Counted from the stretch's first letter, positions 11,690 to 23,859 are shown. The stretch: 64,000 nt of DNA from Selaginella tamariscina (GCA_003024785.1 PUQB01000091.1:310001-374000); one strand, 5' to 3'. Program-made: numbers and translations. Notes: generated by a model from the sequence alone, not told the origin.

Positions 11690-14600
11690 TATTCGTCACT
11701 CTAAAACTCATTAACAATTCTTCTTCGCTATTACCTTCTGAGTGAGGCGAAGAAGGTCTAAGCCGCTTGTGAGATGGTTCAGATCTTCTGATCTTCTATT
11801 GATGTTTCCATGGGTAATGGAGTGTGTGAATGTTCTGTACTCCTCGAGATAACTTCCGGTCTAATATCTGATTGAAGTTCGTCCTCAGACTCCGACATTG
11901 AACCAGATTCGTCTTCAGAGCTATCGCACTTATCGGGAGGGAACTTTCTCAAATACTCCTTATGGATTCGTTGGGGTAGTCAGTTGAGAACCTATCTATC
12001 CACTTGTTCAGGTCCTCAACCATGGTCTTATCCTTTTCAACGGCAAACACACATGTATGCCGAAGGTAACACTCCTTCAAGACGGACCCCCTAGTGCAGT
12101 AGTCAAAAACCCACGCATCACTGTGAGGACCCCTGATCAAGTTGACGATGCTCCGTGCCGCTTGACTTGTAATGTTTGGATAACGTACATTGCCGAATAC
12201 GTCACTCTCAGCTATCGGTGTATCGGATGGAGGTTCAGGGCCGTTGGAGTGCAAACAGATGCCTGGCCAGTCATTTGGAAGTTTGAAATTGTTTGGCGCA
12301 TTCCTAACAACCAAGTGAACAACCGAATCAATGCACTTCGGATCAGCATCATTCATATAAAATCCTGTCCAACGATGTTTATTCCTCTTGGCAAAGGCGA
12401 AGGCAAAGGTATCGGTGACATGAGCAAGAATCAAGAAATAAATACCTGAAAACGTAGATATCAGTCAAGAGTGCAAGTATGAATTCAATAATAAATACCT
12501 TCTTTGTACATGCTTGCACGGCTAAGTTTCTCCACCAAATCCTCTAGTGTCCTGTCTGTCGAAGGATTTTTTGACACCCGCCGATCCATCACGAACAATT
12601 GAAACGGTTTCCTACAAGCAGTGATGGTACCCCATAAAGTCTCCGAATCCAACAACAAACATCTGTAGGGCTTGTCGTGATTCGTAGCATCCTCCTTTAT
12701 AAGGTTCAACTCGGTTCTCCGCTGCTGAAGGACTGCCATAAGAGAAGGCGTCATGCAATGTTCTCCTTTTGGCGTTGGCGTGCAATAGATTCTTGCCCAG
12801 ATCTTCCGATTGATTCACCCATTCGACAAGCATATCATCGTTTGTCACATGCAAATATTTGCTGACCTCTTCGTATGTTGAAGCCGAGGTCCAACCCAGT
12901 TTGTGGCAGTGTATTCCCAACCACTCCTTGAAGTGCCTGACCGTCTTCAACTCCATTGCCTTGAGATGAAAAGGAGAGGTGGGGCTGTTGTTAATCTGTA
13001 ATTTGCCATCAATCACCAAATCAGCCAAGACTTCCATCTCCTCCATCGTTGTTCCATTTAAAGGCTTCAACCATGTGAGCTTGAAATCGTTGTCTACATC
13101 CTTTATAGATTGAACAGACTTAGCCTTCGGCGTCTTACTGGGTTTCTTTGCAGACTTCTCTGAGGGCTCCCTTCACTTGTCTGCTTCTTCTTCAGTGTTC
13201 CTTTTGCAAAGGATTCCATAATCCCCAACCATTTGGCAAAGATCCTATCCTCGGGACAAGAAATCAACATCATCAAAAAGGATGTTTCCTTCCCGCCCAC
13301 CTGGGCAAAATCAACTGCTACAATTTCTTCAACTCTCTGAGAAAAAAGACAGATTAATATACCGGCGAGATAAATCCCGCCCAAACAATTTGCTTACCCG
13401 GTAGTCCGCAGATTGTGTATTCCCTGCGGTAGCTCTTTGTGGTCGCTGAAGAGATTCCCACACGGCTCGCGTGTGTTTGAACTTCTCCCATATTTTGCTG
13501 TTGTAGTGGTTGGTGTCTGCAGCGTCCCATTCCGCCGATAACTTATGGTACTGCTCGATTGTGAGATTCGGCTTCGCTAAAAACGCCGATCTTTTCGTCA
13601 GCTTCTCACGGGTATGCTCGGAAAGTTTTGTTGCCATCGTTCCTTTGTTGTGTTCGTCGAGAAGTCGTTGGGCTGCCGTTATTGTGTGCTGGCCACTAAT
13701 GATGTAGTACTTGACTGATTTTCTATTCTCCGTCTGAATCTTCCTCATTTGTTCCGGTGTTGTGATCCACACTTTGTCAGCGCCTTTGTTTCTCTCGTAG
13801 TATGGCACAAAACAGCATTATGTGGAACGGTGTAAGAATTGTCGTCCTTCATCTTCTCCATGAGCTCAGCTACACGTTCCTGGTTGAGTGGCCTGTAATT
13901 GAAGTTTGGGTTGACGCTGCAATACTTAACCCTACACTGTAAATCCTATCATCCAACATCATTTCCTTGTGGCTTATTGCAGCATGGGATGCCACAGGTG
14001 CAGCTGACAAAAACGATGATTTTCTTCTACGATCCGAATCAACATGTGTGATCCCCGATTGATGCTGTTCTAATGTTCTCGGCACACTCTTCCAGCTCCC
14101 GAAATTTCTAAGCAAATTGAACGTGATCTGTAAAGAACCTGAGACCAAGCCACCCTCTCAATCTCCTTATGATGTCGCTGTGTTCTTCTTCAATGTGAAG
14201 AGGGACGATTGCTCCACTTGTGATTTTCTGTATTGTGAAGCAATCTCCTGAAATACACCTACTCGATGAGTCTGAAGATCTTCGAAGTAGACATCCAGTT
14301 GGATCCCCTCCATAGATGGGCTTTCGTTGAGTTGAAGAAGAACTCCAGGTCAACATCATTAGTGAACACGTGAACGTCATTATCCACAAGTCGACAAAAC
14401 CACCCGAAATTAATGTTGTACCTCTGGATCCGAGAACGTGACATTGGATGGAACAAGGCATATGTGTCGAGCATCGTTCAATCTGGGTTCGCAGCATGCT
14501 TTCGGTGCTTGACTAGCAATCACTTTCCATTGTTTTGCTTGTCCATGCGATGTGACAGAGGTTAGTTTGACAGCAACCATGGTTGTTCCAATGCGCTTCC

Positions 14601-14822
14601 CGTTTAGTTTGAAATATGGCCAAGTTGATTCCAGAATCCCCCTGCCCATCTCTTCTCCTGCTCTCGTCTTTAATGTCACCTCAATTCCACATCTGAATAC
14701 AAAAATGATTAGTTCAAGCACATATCCGAGTATAACAGATTTTATTTTAATTCTTACCCAGAATTTGACGACGACTCCATACTAATGACTCGATCTCCTT
14801 GTTTAATTAAATCGTCCTTCTG
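11690..14822 (-). pseudogene. ParB-like domain plus DNA methyltransferase-like gene, copy 1
   Basis: Leftward, multi-exon. GT-AG boundaries are visible around 14699-14760: the exon ending SMESSSNSG joins one starting CGIEVTLKTRAGEEMGRG. Order of parts: an unknown N-terminal beta-rich region (14.15-14.8 kb); a ParB-N-like region with RPLNQERVAELMEKM in copy 2 (equivalent here about 13862-13900) and ISGQHTITAAQRLLDEH (about 13650-13700), resembling the G-x-HR/HT box of ParB/Srx folds; a Lys-rich linker; then a methyltransferase-like region. The latter shows FVMDRR (about 12570-12600), which looks like a degraded DPPY motif IV, followed by VFDYCTRGSVLKECYLRHTCVFAVEKD (about 12040-12120; split here as VFDYCTRGSV and CVFAVEKD), resembling motif I plus the acidic SAM-binding end of strand 2. 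Motif IV before motif I is the beta-class amino-methyltransferase order. The tail is acidic (SSEDESGSMSESEDE). Frame changes break this copy. Similar ParB-methyltransferase fusions are known in bacteria and phages; the assignment here is by motif reading only. Confidence 0.55.
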
Positions 14823-15117
14823 CAAAATAATACACTATGAATACAAATCATATAAAAACGCACACACACTTGTATAAACCCGAATATACAAAAATAATAC
14901 ACAGAGAGAAGTGACGGAATTAACTGTCCAAAGCTCACATTTGTGCTAGTGCAAAAGAAAGATAACATTTCGTTTTAGAACCACCACAAATGTGAGCTCT
15001 GGACAGTTTTACATAGATTCCTAGCTTTTACTCGAAATATTATGATAAGATGATAAAAGTAAATAAAATGAGATATGCAACTTATATATACTAATACACA
15101 TATATATTCACATGGAA
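14816..15117. other. Upstream or intron region of the ParB-methyltransferase gene with a hairpin, copy 1
   Basis: A TTTTGCAG acceptor on the minus strand at about 14815 shows that the gene has a further 5' exon to the right. The interval holds a 23 bp inverted pair, CTGTCCAAAGCTCACATTTG (from 14925) and CAAATGTGAGCTCTGGACAG (to 15008), about 40 bp apart with one mismatch. No other gene is seen. Confidence 0.6.
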
Positions 15118-16098
15118 GGTGCGGCGGGATTAATCTCGCCACCCCTTCAATGCCTCCTGAAAGAGTGGGCGGGATTAATCTCGCCACCTTTCTGGAGGCC
15201 TGAACGGGAGTGCGGAATTAATCTGCCACCCTTCTGGTCTCAGAGAGAACTTGGCAGGATTTATTTGGCACACCCCTTCATGGTTCCAGAAAGACGGTGG
15301 GATTAATTCGCCCACCATGTAAGGGATGGTGAAATGAATCTCGCCACTCTTCTCAGTCCCCTTCATTGGTATGTTGTAAACCTTCTACGTCTCAGACAGA
15401 AACGTTTGGGATTGGTCCGACTCACCAATGAAGGAAAAAGGAAGGGTGGCGGGATTCATCCTCCAACAGGCATTGAAGGCTCGGCGAGATTAATCCCACC
15501 GAACGCCAATGCCCTGTGCGAAATCCGGCGGGATTAATCCTGCCGCCTAGGCCCTTCAGGCAAGCCTTTGACGGCGGGATAATCCCGCTCAATTCCGCAT
15601 AGAGCATGCGTACACGGTGGGATTAATCCCGCCGCCCAGGCCCTTCACTTGGGCCCTAGGCAGCGAGATTAATCTCGTCGGACACCAATGCTCTGCGCGG
15701 AATTGGGCAGGATTAATCCCGCCGCCTAGGCCCTTCAGGCAAGCCTTTAGCGGTAGGATAAATCCCGCCCGATTCTGCGTAGGGCATGCATATGCGGCGG
15801 GATTAATCCCGCTGCCCAGGCCTTTCACTTGGGCCTAGGCGGAGGATTAATCTTGCTGCCTAGGCCCTTCAGACAGGGCAATGGCAGCAGAATAAATCCT
15901 GCCGAATTCCGCACAGGGAATGCCTAGGCGACGGGATTAATCCCGCCGTTCTTTGGTTAGCCTCATGGGCCACGGGATTAATCCGGTTGCTCATGAGGCT
16001 AACCGAATAACCTGCCTGAAATGGCGACGGGATTAATCCCGCCGCTCATGAGGCTAACCGAATAGCCTGCCTAAAGGGCGGCGGGATTAATCCCACCG

Positions 16099-16100
<2 letters not shown>
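15118..16100. repeat. Palindrome array L, copy 1 (about 21 units)
   Basis: About 21 instances of the 18 bp palindrome GGCGGGATTAATCCCGCC or close variants, spaced 30-70 bp. This block is more degenerate than the matching block in copy 2 (for example GGCGGGATTAATCTCGCC and GGTGGGATTAATCCCGCC). Spacers are also repetitive and partly inverted with respect to each other (CCTAGGCCCTTCAGGCAAGCC and CCAATGCCCTGTGCG types). Because the unit is a palindrome, all frames read peptides such as GGINPA and AGLIPP; these are not taken as proteins. Confidence 0.9.
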
Positions 16101-16194
<94 letters not shown>

Positions 16195-16860
16195 GTATGT
16201 ATATGTGTGTGTAGGAGAGTGCGTGTGTGTGCCAGAGATAAAATTATACTGATACACACACATAATATATGTATGTATATATGTACATAGGTATATATAT
16301 ATATGTGTATATGTATATCGAGTGTATGCGTGTGTGTGTGAGAGATACAATTAATAAATCAATAAAATTATACAGATACACACACACAATATATATATGT
16401 GTGTGTATATATATATATATGTATGTATATGTATAGGAGTGGTGTGTGTGTGCGAGAAATAGATAAATAAATAGAATTATACAGATACTGGTACACATAA
16501 TATATGTATGTATTTATATATATATAGGTATATATATATGTGTGTGTGGTATGTATATTGTGAGTATGCGTGTGTGAGCGAAACAAATAAAATCATATAG
16601 ATAAACATGAGTGTGCGTGCGTGTGCAAGAGATAAAATTAATAAATTAATAAAATTATACAGATATACAAACACAAACACACACAGATATATATATATAT
16701 ATATATATATATATCTGTGTGTGTATATGTATACGAGTGTGTGTGTGTGCGCGAGAGATAGAAATCTAAATTATATTATTAAGATACACACACATATAAA
16801 TATATATGTGAATAAAAATAAATAAATAAATAAACTCAGGAGTGTGCGTGTGAGAGAGAG
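16101..16860. repeat. CA/TA microsatellite block, copy 1
   Basis: Starts with (AC)n at about 16101-16140 and (AT)n at about 16141-16182, then alternates TATATG, GTGTGT and GAGAGA runs with a recurring AATAAATAAAATTATACAGATA segment. Long open frames here are low-complexity (Tyr-Ile-His-Thr repeats) and are rejected as genes. Confidence 0.9.
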
Positions 16861-17229
16861 AGAGATCTCACTTGTGTGTGAGAGAGAGAAGGAGATTTCA
16901 CAGCTGCCTTACTTCTTGAAACCCTAGGAATATACCTAAACCCTAAAAGGAATAGAATATATATTAACCTTAATCGAATATTCCTTTTAAAAATATACTT
17001 AAACCCTAAAAAGAATAAAATATAGATTTGTCCTAAACAAATATTCTTTCATTATATTATCAGCGTGTGCGTGTGTGTGGGTGTATCACATACACCCCAA
17101 GAATAAAAATCATGCAGGGGTTTAACATGTGTGTGTCCATGAGAGTGTTAAAGTTTCACGTGCAGCGATACATATATACACACATAGTATTATACACATA
17201 GACATACATACATATTATTACATATTAAT

Positions 17230-17735
17230 ATTAGAGAGATAGAGTCCAGGATTATGCATGATGTGTATGTATGAGAGAAGAGTGACAATACATATTATGG
17301 ATCATGCATGGTGTGTATGTTTGAGAGAAGAGAGACAATACATATTAATATAGATCATGCATGGTGTGTATGTATGAGAGAAGAGAAAGAGTGTTAACAA
17401 ATTAAATTCATACACATTGCATATATTAGTACACACATATACATACACACGTGTATACACACAGACATACATACATATTACATGTGTAAATTCAATGTGT
17501 TACATAGGGTTTAGGGTTTAGGGTTAGGATGGATCATGCATGGTTTTATGTATGAGAGGAGTGAGTGTTATACACAGATATACATTATACATATTACATA
17601 ATATTGTAACATCAGTATATATTATGGATCATGCATGGTATGTATGTATGAGAGAAGAGACAGGCTACATATTATAGATCATAATCATGTATGGTGTGTA
17701 TGTATGAGAAAAGGGATTATGCATGGTGACACTGT
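17230..17735. repeat. Dispersed repeat around ATCATGCATGG, copy 1
   Basis: Segments like ATCATGCATGGTGTGTATG followed by TATGAGAGAAGAGA recur at about 17300, 17350, 17530, 17628 and 17685. They are separated by ATACATACACACGTGTATAC and similar stretches. ATGCAT is itself a palindrome. Confidence 0.75.
17505..17528 (+). repeat. Interstitial TTTAGGG telomere-type tract, copy 1
   Basis: Three TTTAGGG/TTAGGG units (TAGGGTTTAGGGTTTAGGG, then TTAGG) lie inside the transposon-like unit. TTTAGGG is the common land plant and green algal telomere repeat. Confidence 0.85.
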
Positions 17736-18072
17736 GTATGTATAAGAGAAGAGATAGAGTGTTAACAAATGAAAATCGTACACATTGCATATATTAGTAT
17801 ACATATATACATACACACGTGTATACACATAGACATATATATATTACATGTGTAAATTTAATGTGTTACATATACACAGACTGAGTACATATAGATCATA
17901 CATGCGTTAAACATGATGTTTTTTAATAAAGAAGCAACATATAATTTCTCAAGTTTGGTTTAGGGCAATGTACATGTGTGTGCATATGTGTCTCTGTAAG
18001 TGCTTCTAATGCGTGTGCACGTGTATATATAAATTTATGATTGTGTTATATATATGTGCAAAACAAACATCG

Positions 18073-18860
18073 AATAATTAAGAAAATAATATTAATATAC
18101 ACACTATGAACATATTTTAAATTATACATAATAATATATGATTTTATCTAATATATAGCCATATATGGTTTTAATAATATATATTAATTTAATATTGATA
18201 ATAAGGTTTAACATTATAATATTCTTGAAATAATAAGAAATTAATTGAGAAAATCCCATTAATATATACAAATGTAGATCAAGTACTGAAATAATTAACT
18301 AAATTAATTATGATAATCATGTTTAATATTGAAATATTCTTGGAATAATAAGAAAATAATAAAGAATATCTCATTAATATAAAGAAGATTAATTACTCAA
18401 GTAATTAAAAAAATGATATTAATATACACACTATGAACATATTTTAAATTATACATAATAATATATCATTTTATCTAATATATAGTCATATATAGTTTTA
18501 ATAATATATATTAATTTAATATTGATAATAAGGTTTAACATAGGAATATTCTTGAAATAACAACAAATTAATTGAGAAAATCCCATTAATATATACAAAT
18601 GTAACATAATTACTGAGATAATTAAGAATAAGACTAATTTAATTATGATAATCAGGTTTAATATTGAAATATTCTTTAAATATTAAGAAAATAATAAAGA
18701 ATATCCCATTAATAGTAGGAAATGTAAATTAATTACTCGAGTAATTAAGAAAATAATAATAATAAACAGACTATGAATATATTTTAAATGATACATAATA
18801 ATATATCAATTTATTTATTGTATTAGTGTATATATATATATAATATAAATTTAATAATAT
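18073..18860. repeat. About 330 bp AT-rich tandem repeat, three imperfect copies (copy 1)
   Basis: TAATTAAGAAAATAATATTA followed by ACACACTATGAACATATTTTAAAT begins at about 18075, about 18400 and about 18740. Each unit also holds TATTGATAATAAGG- or TAATCAGGTTTAA-type blocks and ATATTCTTGAAATAAT. Confidence 0.75.
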
Positions 18861-19169
18861 ATACTTGAATATTAAGAATGTAGAATAATTACAAAAATTT
18901 CGTAATATTAAACAGCTTGAAGCACTTGAATAACATTAAATGCAATTTTAAAATACTCATTGGAATTGGAGAGTATATATGTCAGACTGTCGGTAAATTT
19001 TCTTTTCTGTTATTTCAAAATTTTTGAATTTTTGACATAACTATTGTTTGGCTGACATGTAAATTTGAAAATGCAAATTTTTCACTCAAATTCAGATTTG
19101 GTTCTTTCTCCGGCAAGGGTTTCTTCATTTCTTTTTTTTCACTCTTCAGATTTTCTTTTTTCTTCTTAG

Positions 19170-19247
19170 TGATCAACTCATGAGCAACATTAAATTGGGT
19201 GCGCTATTGTTTATAAAAAAGCACGGCGCCTTCAGTGCTGTTTACAA
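19170..19247 (+). CDS. Putative first coding exon of the transposase gene, copy 1
   Basis: A TTCTTCTTAG acceptor precedes it and ACAA|GTATTA follows as a weak donor. The copy 2 equivalent (33803-33878) reads DHLRSEIKLGAILYRKARRL and ends in a strong ACAA|GTAAGT donor in the same phase as the exon at 20362. In copy 1 an indel disturbs the frame. If this is right, palindrome array R lies inside an intron. Confidence 0.4.
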
Positions 19248-19412
19248 GTATTATAAACAAATTTAAATATATTTATAAAGATTCACTCTCTTACATTTTC
19301 TCTTAAATTTTAGAATTTACGGATTTAGGAATGCATTAGGATTACAATATATTTTGTTAGGGATTTATCCCGTTTAAATATACTTTTAACTTAATATTCT
19401 TGGTTAGCCGGG

Positions 19413-20218
19413 AGGCATGATTAATCCGGCCATTTTTTTTTGCCTCTTTGAAGAGGTGACGGGATTAATCCCGCCACCATCTTTTAATAGCTATGACAGA
19501 ATTAGTCTGGGCAATACTTCTTCGCCTCTTAAAAAGAGCGGTGGAATTAATCCCGCCGATAACTCTCTCAACTGATAAAGATTTACTTAAATTTATTAGA
19601 AAGAGTTGTCGGCGGGATTAATCTCGCCAACCATTTTAGGAGGCAGAGAAGGGGTGGCGGGATTAATCTCACCACCACTTCCCTGTTTTAAATATTTGTG
19701 GGCAGGATTCATCCCGAATCTTTTTGAAATCATAGTTTCGGAGAGAGTTGTGGGCGGGATTAATCCCGTCGCTTATTCCCTGTCGTCAGAGTTGTGAGCG
19801 GGATTAATCTCGCCGCCTATTCTCCATTGTCAGTGTTGTGGGCAGGATTAATCTCGCCCCCTCTTCCTCGTCGGAGGGATTTGCAGCGAGATTAATCCCG
19901 CCAACTCTCTCCGACGAGGAAGTACCAACGGTGGGATTAATCCGGCCGGTACTTTTTTATTGAAGGAGTCCGCGGCGGGATTAATCTCGCCACCTCTCTC
20001 CGACAAGGAAGTATCGGCGGCGAAATTAATCCCGCCGATTCTTCTTCGGGAAGGAATCGGCAGCGGGATCAATCCCGCCGACTCTCTCCGATGGGGTAGA
20101 GTTAACGGTGGGATTAATCCCGCCGACTCACTCTAAAGGGGTAGAGTCGGCGGCGGGATTAATCCCGCCCATCGTTTCTCGTCGGATGGAGTCGTGCGCG
20201 GGATTAATCCAGCCCATC
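19413..20218. repeat. Palindrome array R, copy 1 (about 18 units)
   Basis: About 18 GGCGGGATTAATCCCGCC-like units spaced 35-60 bp, many with one or two changes. Spacers include TCTCTCCGACGAGGAAGTA and its near inverse, so neighbouring units form larger hyphenated palindromes. It lies just left of the main transposase exon. Confidence 0.9.
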
Positions 20219-20361
20219 AGTTGTATTAATAAAGCATGAGATATTATCTTTACACATAATTATGTATTATTGCACATGTATATTATTAAGCAACCGCAGT
20301 TATGATTTCTTAGAAATATTGCATAAATAATATCATAAATAACACAATTATTTATGTGCAG

Positions 20362-23148
20362 GACAATATATATAATACTGGAGATAAAATATGTCTTCTT
20401 CGAAACAACGAGATAGTTGACACTGGAACTGTGGAAGTTCGAAATGATAATGCATCATGTCACAATATTGCCCAAGGATCTTGTGTATATGTATGGGTGA
20501 ACACCATTTCAAGCATGTTGAGGTTCCGAGAATGGAATTTGAGGAGGGTTCTCCTGTATTGTGAAATTTGGACGAAGTCAAGGCTAACACAGAATATACA
20601 GAGTCACAAACAAATAGTAGCATGAGTTTTCCAGATAATGGCTTGTCTGCTGTGATGGATGAGGTGATTCTCTTTCTTCATGAGATTGAGGTTGGGAGAG
20701 GCATCATCACAGCTATAAATCCAATGGAAGCAATGTCAAAAGAGAAACTAGGGTCCGACTTCGTGGGTGTAGTTGTGACAGAGGTTTCACCTAATGGCAC
20801 TTTACATCCTGAATCCCTTGTGAGGTGGCAAACATCTGAATTAAGACGGCAAGATGGTTCAACATATTCTGGGTTGGATTTTAATAATAACAACTCGGAA
20901 GAACTTAAAGAGGTTCCTTGCATTGGTCCTATTGTAAGAAAAAGGCGATTTATGGGTTGCAAATCTTCCCCTGCAAGTTTCAGCAAGAGGGTGAAGATGG
21001 ATCCTACATCTTCCGAAAGTGTTACGAGCATTTCCATGATTGACTGTTGCAAGAAGAAGTGTTGTCAGATGGCAGACCGGAATGAAATTACCCAATGTAG
21101 ACATGTCTTTCGTACGCTCACCCAAAAGCAAAGGCATGAGTTTGTATATGCTGCACTAACTGGGTGTATTGATGGAATGACCTCGGACATAGGTTATCAG
21201 AGTACATCCATGGTATTTAATAAGGTGGCCATGCTTTAAAGCTTGGTACAGTATATACGGGATCCCAAAGACCACGTTCTACCATCGGAGGGATGAGTGG
21301 CTAGATGGAGCGCGAACCTCAGTACATGGGAATACTCGTTTGGTCAAAACCGGCTCTCACATTATGGCAGCCATAGAGATACTCAAGGCTTTTGTGGAAG
21401 CAAATGCAGACAAGATGCCTCACAAATGCCGAACCACAAATGCAGGGGTCAGGGAAATCTCAAGGTTTTGCCTTCGATCTTCAATTGAAGCTGTGTGAAC
21501 ATGTGAACAAGTGCCTCAGCTTGATGGGCTGCAAGCAATCTACACTGGTACCTTCAATAACATATGGAATACTCATTTTAAGGATGTGGAGATTGCAAAA
21601 CACTCTAGCTTTTCCAAGTGTGACACTTGTACATCATTGAAGGCTGCAAAGGCTTGTGCAAAAACCTTGATGGAGATCACTGCTATTCAAAAGAAGATGG
21701 AGGCCCACATGATTGCACAATAAATTTGCACACCACATGCTTTCTATGTCACGCCCATCAGAGTACCTGTGCTTGATCCATGACAAGATGGATCATTCAA
21801 AGACCAGCATTCCAAAGCTCTTTGCAACACCAAAGTGCTTTGGAAATGTCATGAAACTTTTGATTTCATTGATAGGTGTGCTAACACATGGACATGGTTG
21901 TGAGTCATATGGACACTTTTCACTTCCACATTGGTTTAGTGACTCCAATTTCACTATTGGGTCGTTAGCCATGTGTTTCAGAAACCTTGAAGCCCACTCA
22001 TAACACGTCCTATCAGTGATCTCAAAATGAAGAAACAACACCTTCAACCTTTACATAATGCTCTCATGAACACGTCTGCACTTGAGGCTACTTGGGAATA
22101 TGAAAGGCATTGTCAGCAGCTTGCACAAAAAACAAATGGCCCTGTTGAGAGTTCAGGTTCAGTGGAGGGATCTAGCTCAAATAGTGTACATGTGTCCTCA
22201 ACATCAAATAAGCTTCCTCGTCATTTGCTTTTACAGATGGATAATTGTGCAGGCGAGAACAAAAATAGGTAAATCATTTTACTTAAGGGTTTCTCAAGCT
22301 CATACTTATTTTATTTTTTAGATATGTGCTAGCATACTTGTCAATGCTTGTTGCCAAAGGTGTGTTTGAAACAATCACGCTCAGTTTTCTTATGGTTGGT
22401 CACACTCATGAAGATATTGATGCGTTCTTCAACAAGGTCTCCAACTTTACAAAAAGGACAAGTGCACTTACCTTACCGCATATGATGAATCTTTTTGAAA
22501 ACTGCATCTCCAAAAAAAGTTGTGCTTTGCTTATGATTGAGGTGCCAAACTTCAAAAAATTTCTCAAGGAGTATATAAAAGAAGGGAGTGATTCTTTAGT
22601 TGGTCACCTTGTGCCGCTACATTCTTTTTCTCCATACAAGATGGTATACCTATTATGCAGTACAAGTTACGGCCATCAGAGCAGGAGTGGTTACCAAAAG
22701 AGGGGTTAATGCTCTTCAAAAGTGGAGAGAATGGAAAGCCACTTCTCCTAGAAGGACAACCAGACCCTATTCCATTGAGTGCTCAGCTCAAGGAACAAGA
22801 GGTTATTATTGATAGCATCAAAAATATGTGGCATGGGTTCAAAAATCGATGCCAAAGAATTCTAATAAAGCAACTGGTTATTCAGAACTATATAAGCATG
22901 TGGTCGAGTATTGGGAGACTATTGTTCAAGTGTTGGAAGGGCCTACTGTCACAAGTACAGAATTGCAACACCCTTTTTAGCCTAAAACAAGGTGGCGAGA
23001 GGAGATTGAAATGACATCACTGAGTACAGACGACATAAAAGCCAGTAGTGATGTGGAAGTGCAAACCTCACACTTTGTTGGACAAAGGAATCAAAAAACC
23101 TAAAGCATACTTTGAATGGGTCAAATTATCGATACACTTGAAGTAATC
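20362..23148 (+). pseudogene. DDE-type transposase-like gene (DUF7869-like), copy 1
   Basis: Rightward gene starting after a TTTATGTGCAG acceptor. Blocks in order: N-terminal GDKICLLRNNEIVDTGTVEV (binding-type beta domain), a Cys-rich CCKKKCCQMADRNEI segment, an HTH-like stretch matching GIPKTTFYRRRDEWLDGA of copy 2, a zinc-ribbon-like KCDTCTSLKAAKAC, the first acidic box HDKMDHSKTSIPKLF (about 21780-21820), LLLQMDNCAGENKNR (about 22225-22268), an intron at 22269-22321 (GTAAAT...TTTTTTAG, 53 bp), then VGHTHEDIDAFFNKVS (about 22395-22440). The D, D and D/E boxes fit an RNase H-fold nuclease; calling it a transposase is inference from these boxes and its place in a TIR element. Compared with copy 2 this copy has several frame changes and lacks about 64 bp near the 3' end. 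Confidence 0.65.
22269..22321 (+). other. 53 bp GT-AG intron in transposase, copy 1
   Basis: GAACAAAAATAG|GTAAATCATT at the left and TTTTTTAG|ATATGTGCTAGC at the right. Joining restores ENKN-R-YVLAYLSMLV, a continuous conserved block. Confidence 0.8.
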
Positions 23149-23859
23149 ACAAAAAATAGTATTGTTAAAGTTGCATGGTTCAAACCACAAAAAAGGCGAC
23201 ACGAGAAGGAGAGCAAAAGATATAATGGATGTCTAGAAAAAAACATGGTCTCCCAATAAAAAAAACCCAGCATGTTTTATAAATGTTAAATCCATTCGAT
23301 ATGGTGAATGCAATAAGCGTTGATAAAGTCACAATTAACAAAACTGCAAAGGAATGTATGTTTTTCTGAAGCTTAAAGCAATTACAAAATTATAAAATAT
23401 CATATATTTAATATTCATAATTATTATAAACTCTTTAATATAGTACCAAATTGTTTACTTAACTATATAAATTTAAAAAACGATATGGAAGATTGACTAT
23501 ATTATTATAGGATTTTATATATTATATATATATATATATTATTATTACTACAAATTTTTAATTAATAATGTTATATTTAAATATTAATATTTTAATAACA
23601 ACATCAATATTTATATAATGTACCTCTTATGCTCTTCCTTAATTGTTATATTAGGCAATATATTATATAATTTAATACTTTCTACTTTTATAATGTTATT
23701 AATTTTTGTTCAATTAATGCTATAATTTATTAAAGGATCGAATACAAAATAGAATATTCTGTTTTCAAACATATATTCTAAAGAATATTCCTTTAATATT
23801 AGAAAATGCTAATTAAATAGCTAAAATTGCTAATTATTAAGAAATAGGACTATAGCCAT
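23149..23859. other. AT-rich right end of copy 1, running into copy 2
   Basis: After the transposase frame ends, coding-like sequence (KVAWFKPQKRRHEKES) persists in another frame to about 23230. The rest is AT-rich with GAATATTC words. The last bases, GACTATAGCCAT, are the same as those before the right TIR in copy 2, but here ATGCACGTTG of the next left end follows at once. Confidence 0.7.

Larger units (their letters stand above)
16861..19169. other. AT-rich central region with telomere-like and dispersed repeats, copy 1
   Basis: No protein gene is seen. It contains a GC-richer segment with AAACCCTAGG and AAACCCTAAA (telobox-like words) at about 16915-16950, a TTTAGGG tract, several ATCATGCATGGTGTGTATG repeats and three ~330 bp AT-rich tandem units. 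The position between divergent genes makes it a candidate shared promoter or origin region (inference). Confidence 0.6.
9980..23859. mobile_element. Large DNA transposon-like unit, copy 1 (13.9 kb)
   Basis: First of two head-to-tail copies, highly similar over almost their whole length to 23860-38872. Contents from left to right: terminal inverted repeat, AT-rich subterminal DNA, leftward FCP1-type phosphatase gene, leftward ParB-methyltransferase gene, palindrome array L, microsatellites and telomere-like tracts, AT-rich tandem repeats, first exon of the rightward transposase, palindrome array R, the rest of the transposase and an AT-rich right end. The right terminal inverted repeat of this copy is absent: at 23859 the right-end sequence runs straight into the left end of copy 2. 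Several genes in this copy carry frame disruptions. No capsid, DNA polymerase or retroviral-type integrase was seen, so it does not look like a Polinton. Confidence 0.8.

Noticed and set aside
13148-13707. Plus-strand frames opposite the ParB-methyltransferase gene
   Set aside because: They mirror the minus-strand exons; no motif or splice signal supports them.
15118-16100. Open frames rich in GGINPA/AGLIPP peptides across the palindrome arrays, as repeat proteins
   Set aside because: The same peptide appears on both strands because the DNA unit is a palindrome. Frames are not preserved between copies and there is no start or domain.
16101-16860. Open frames of Tyr/Ile/His/Thr repeats as genes
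   Set aside because: They are direct translations of CA/TA microsatellites.
20678-21137. Minus-strand frames opposite the transposase
   Set aside because: They are shadows of the plus-strand coding sequence, which carries the conserved blocks and the intron.
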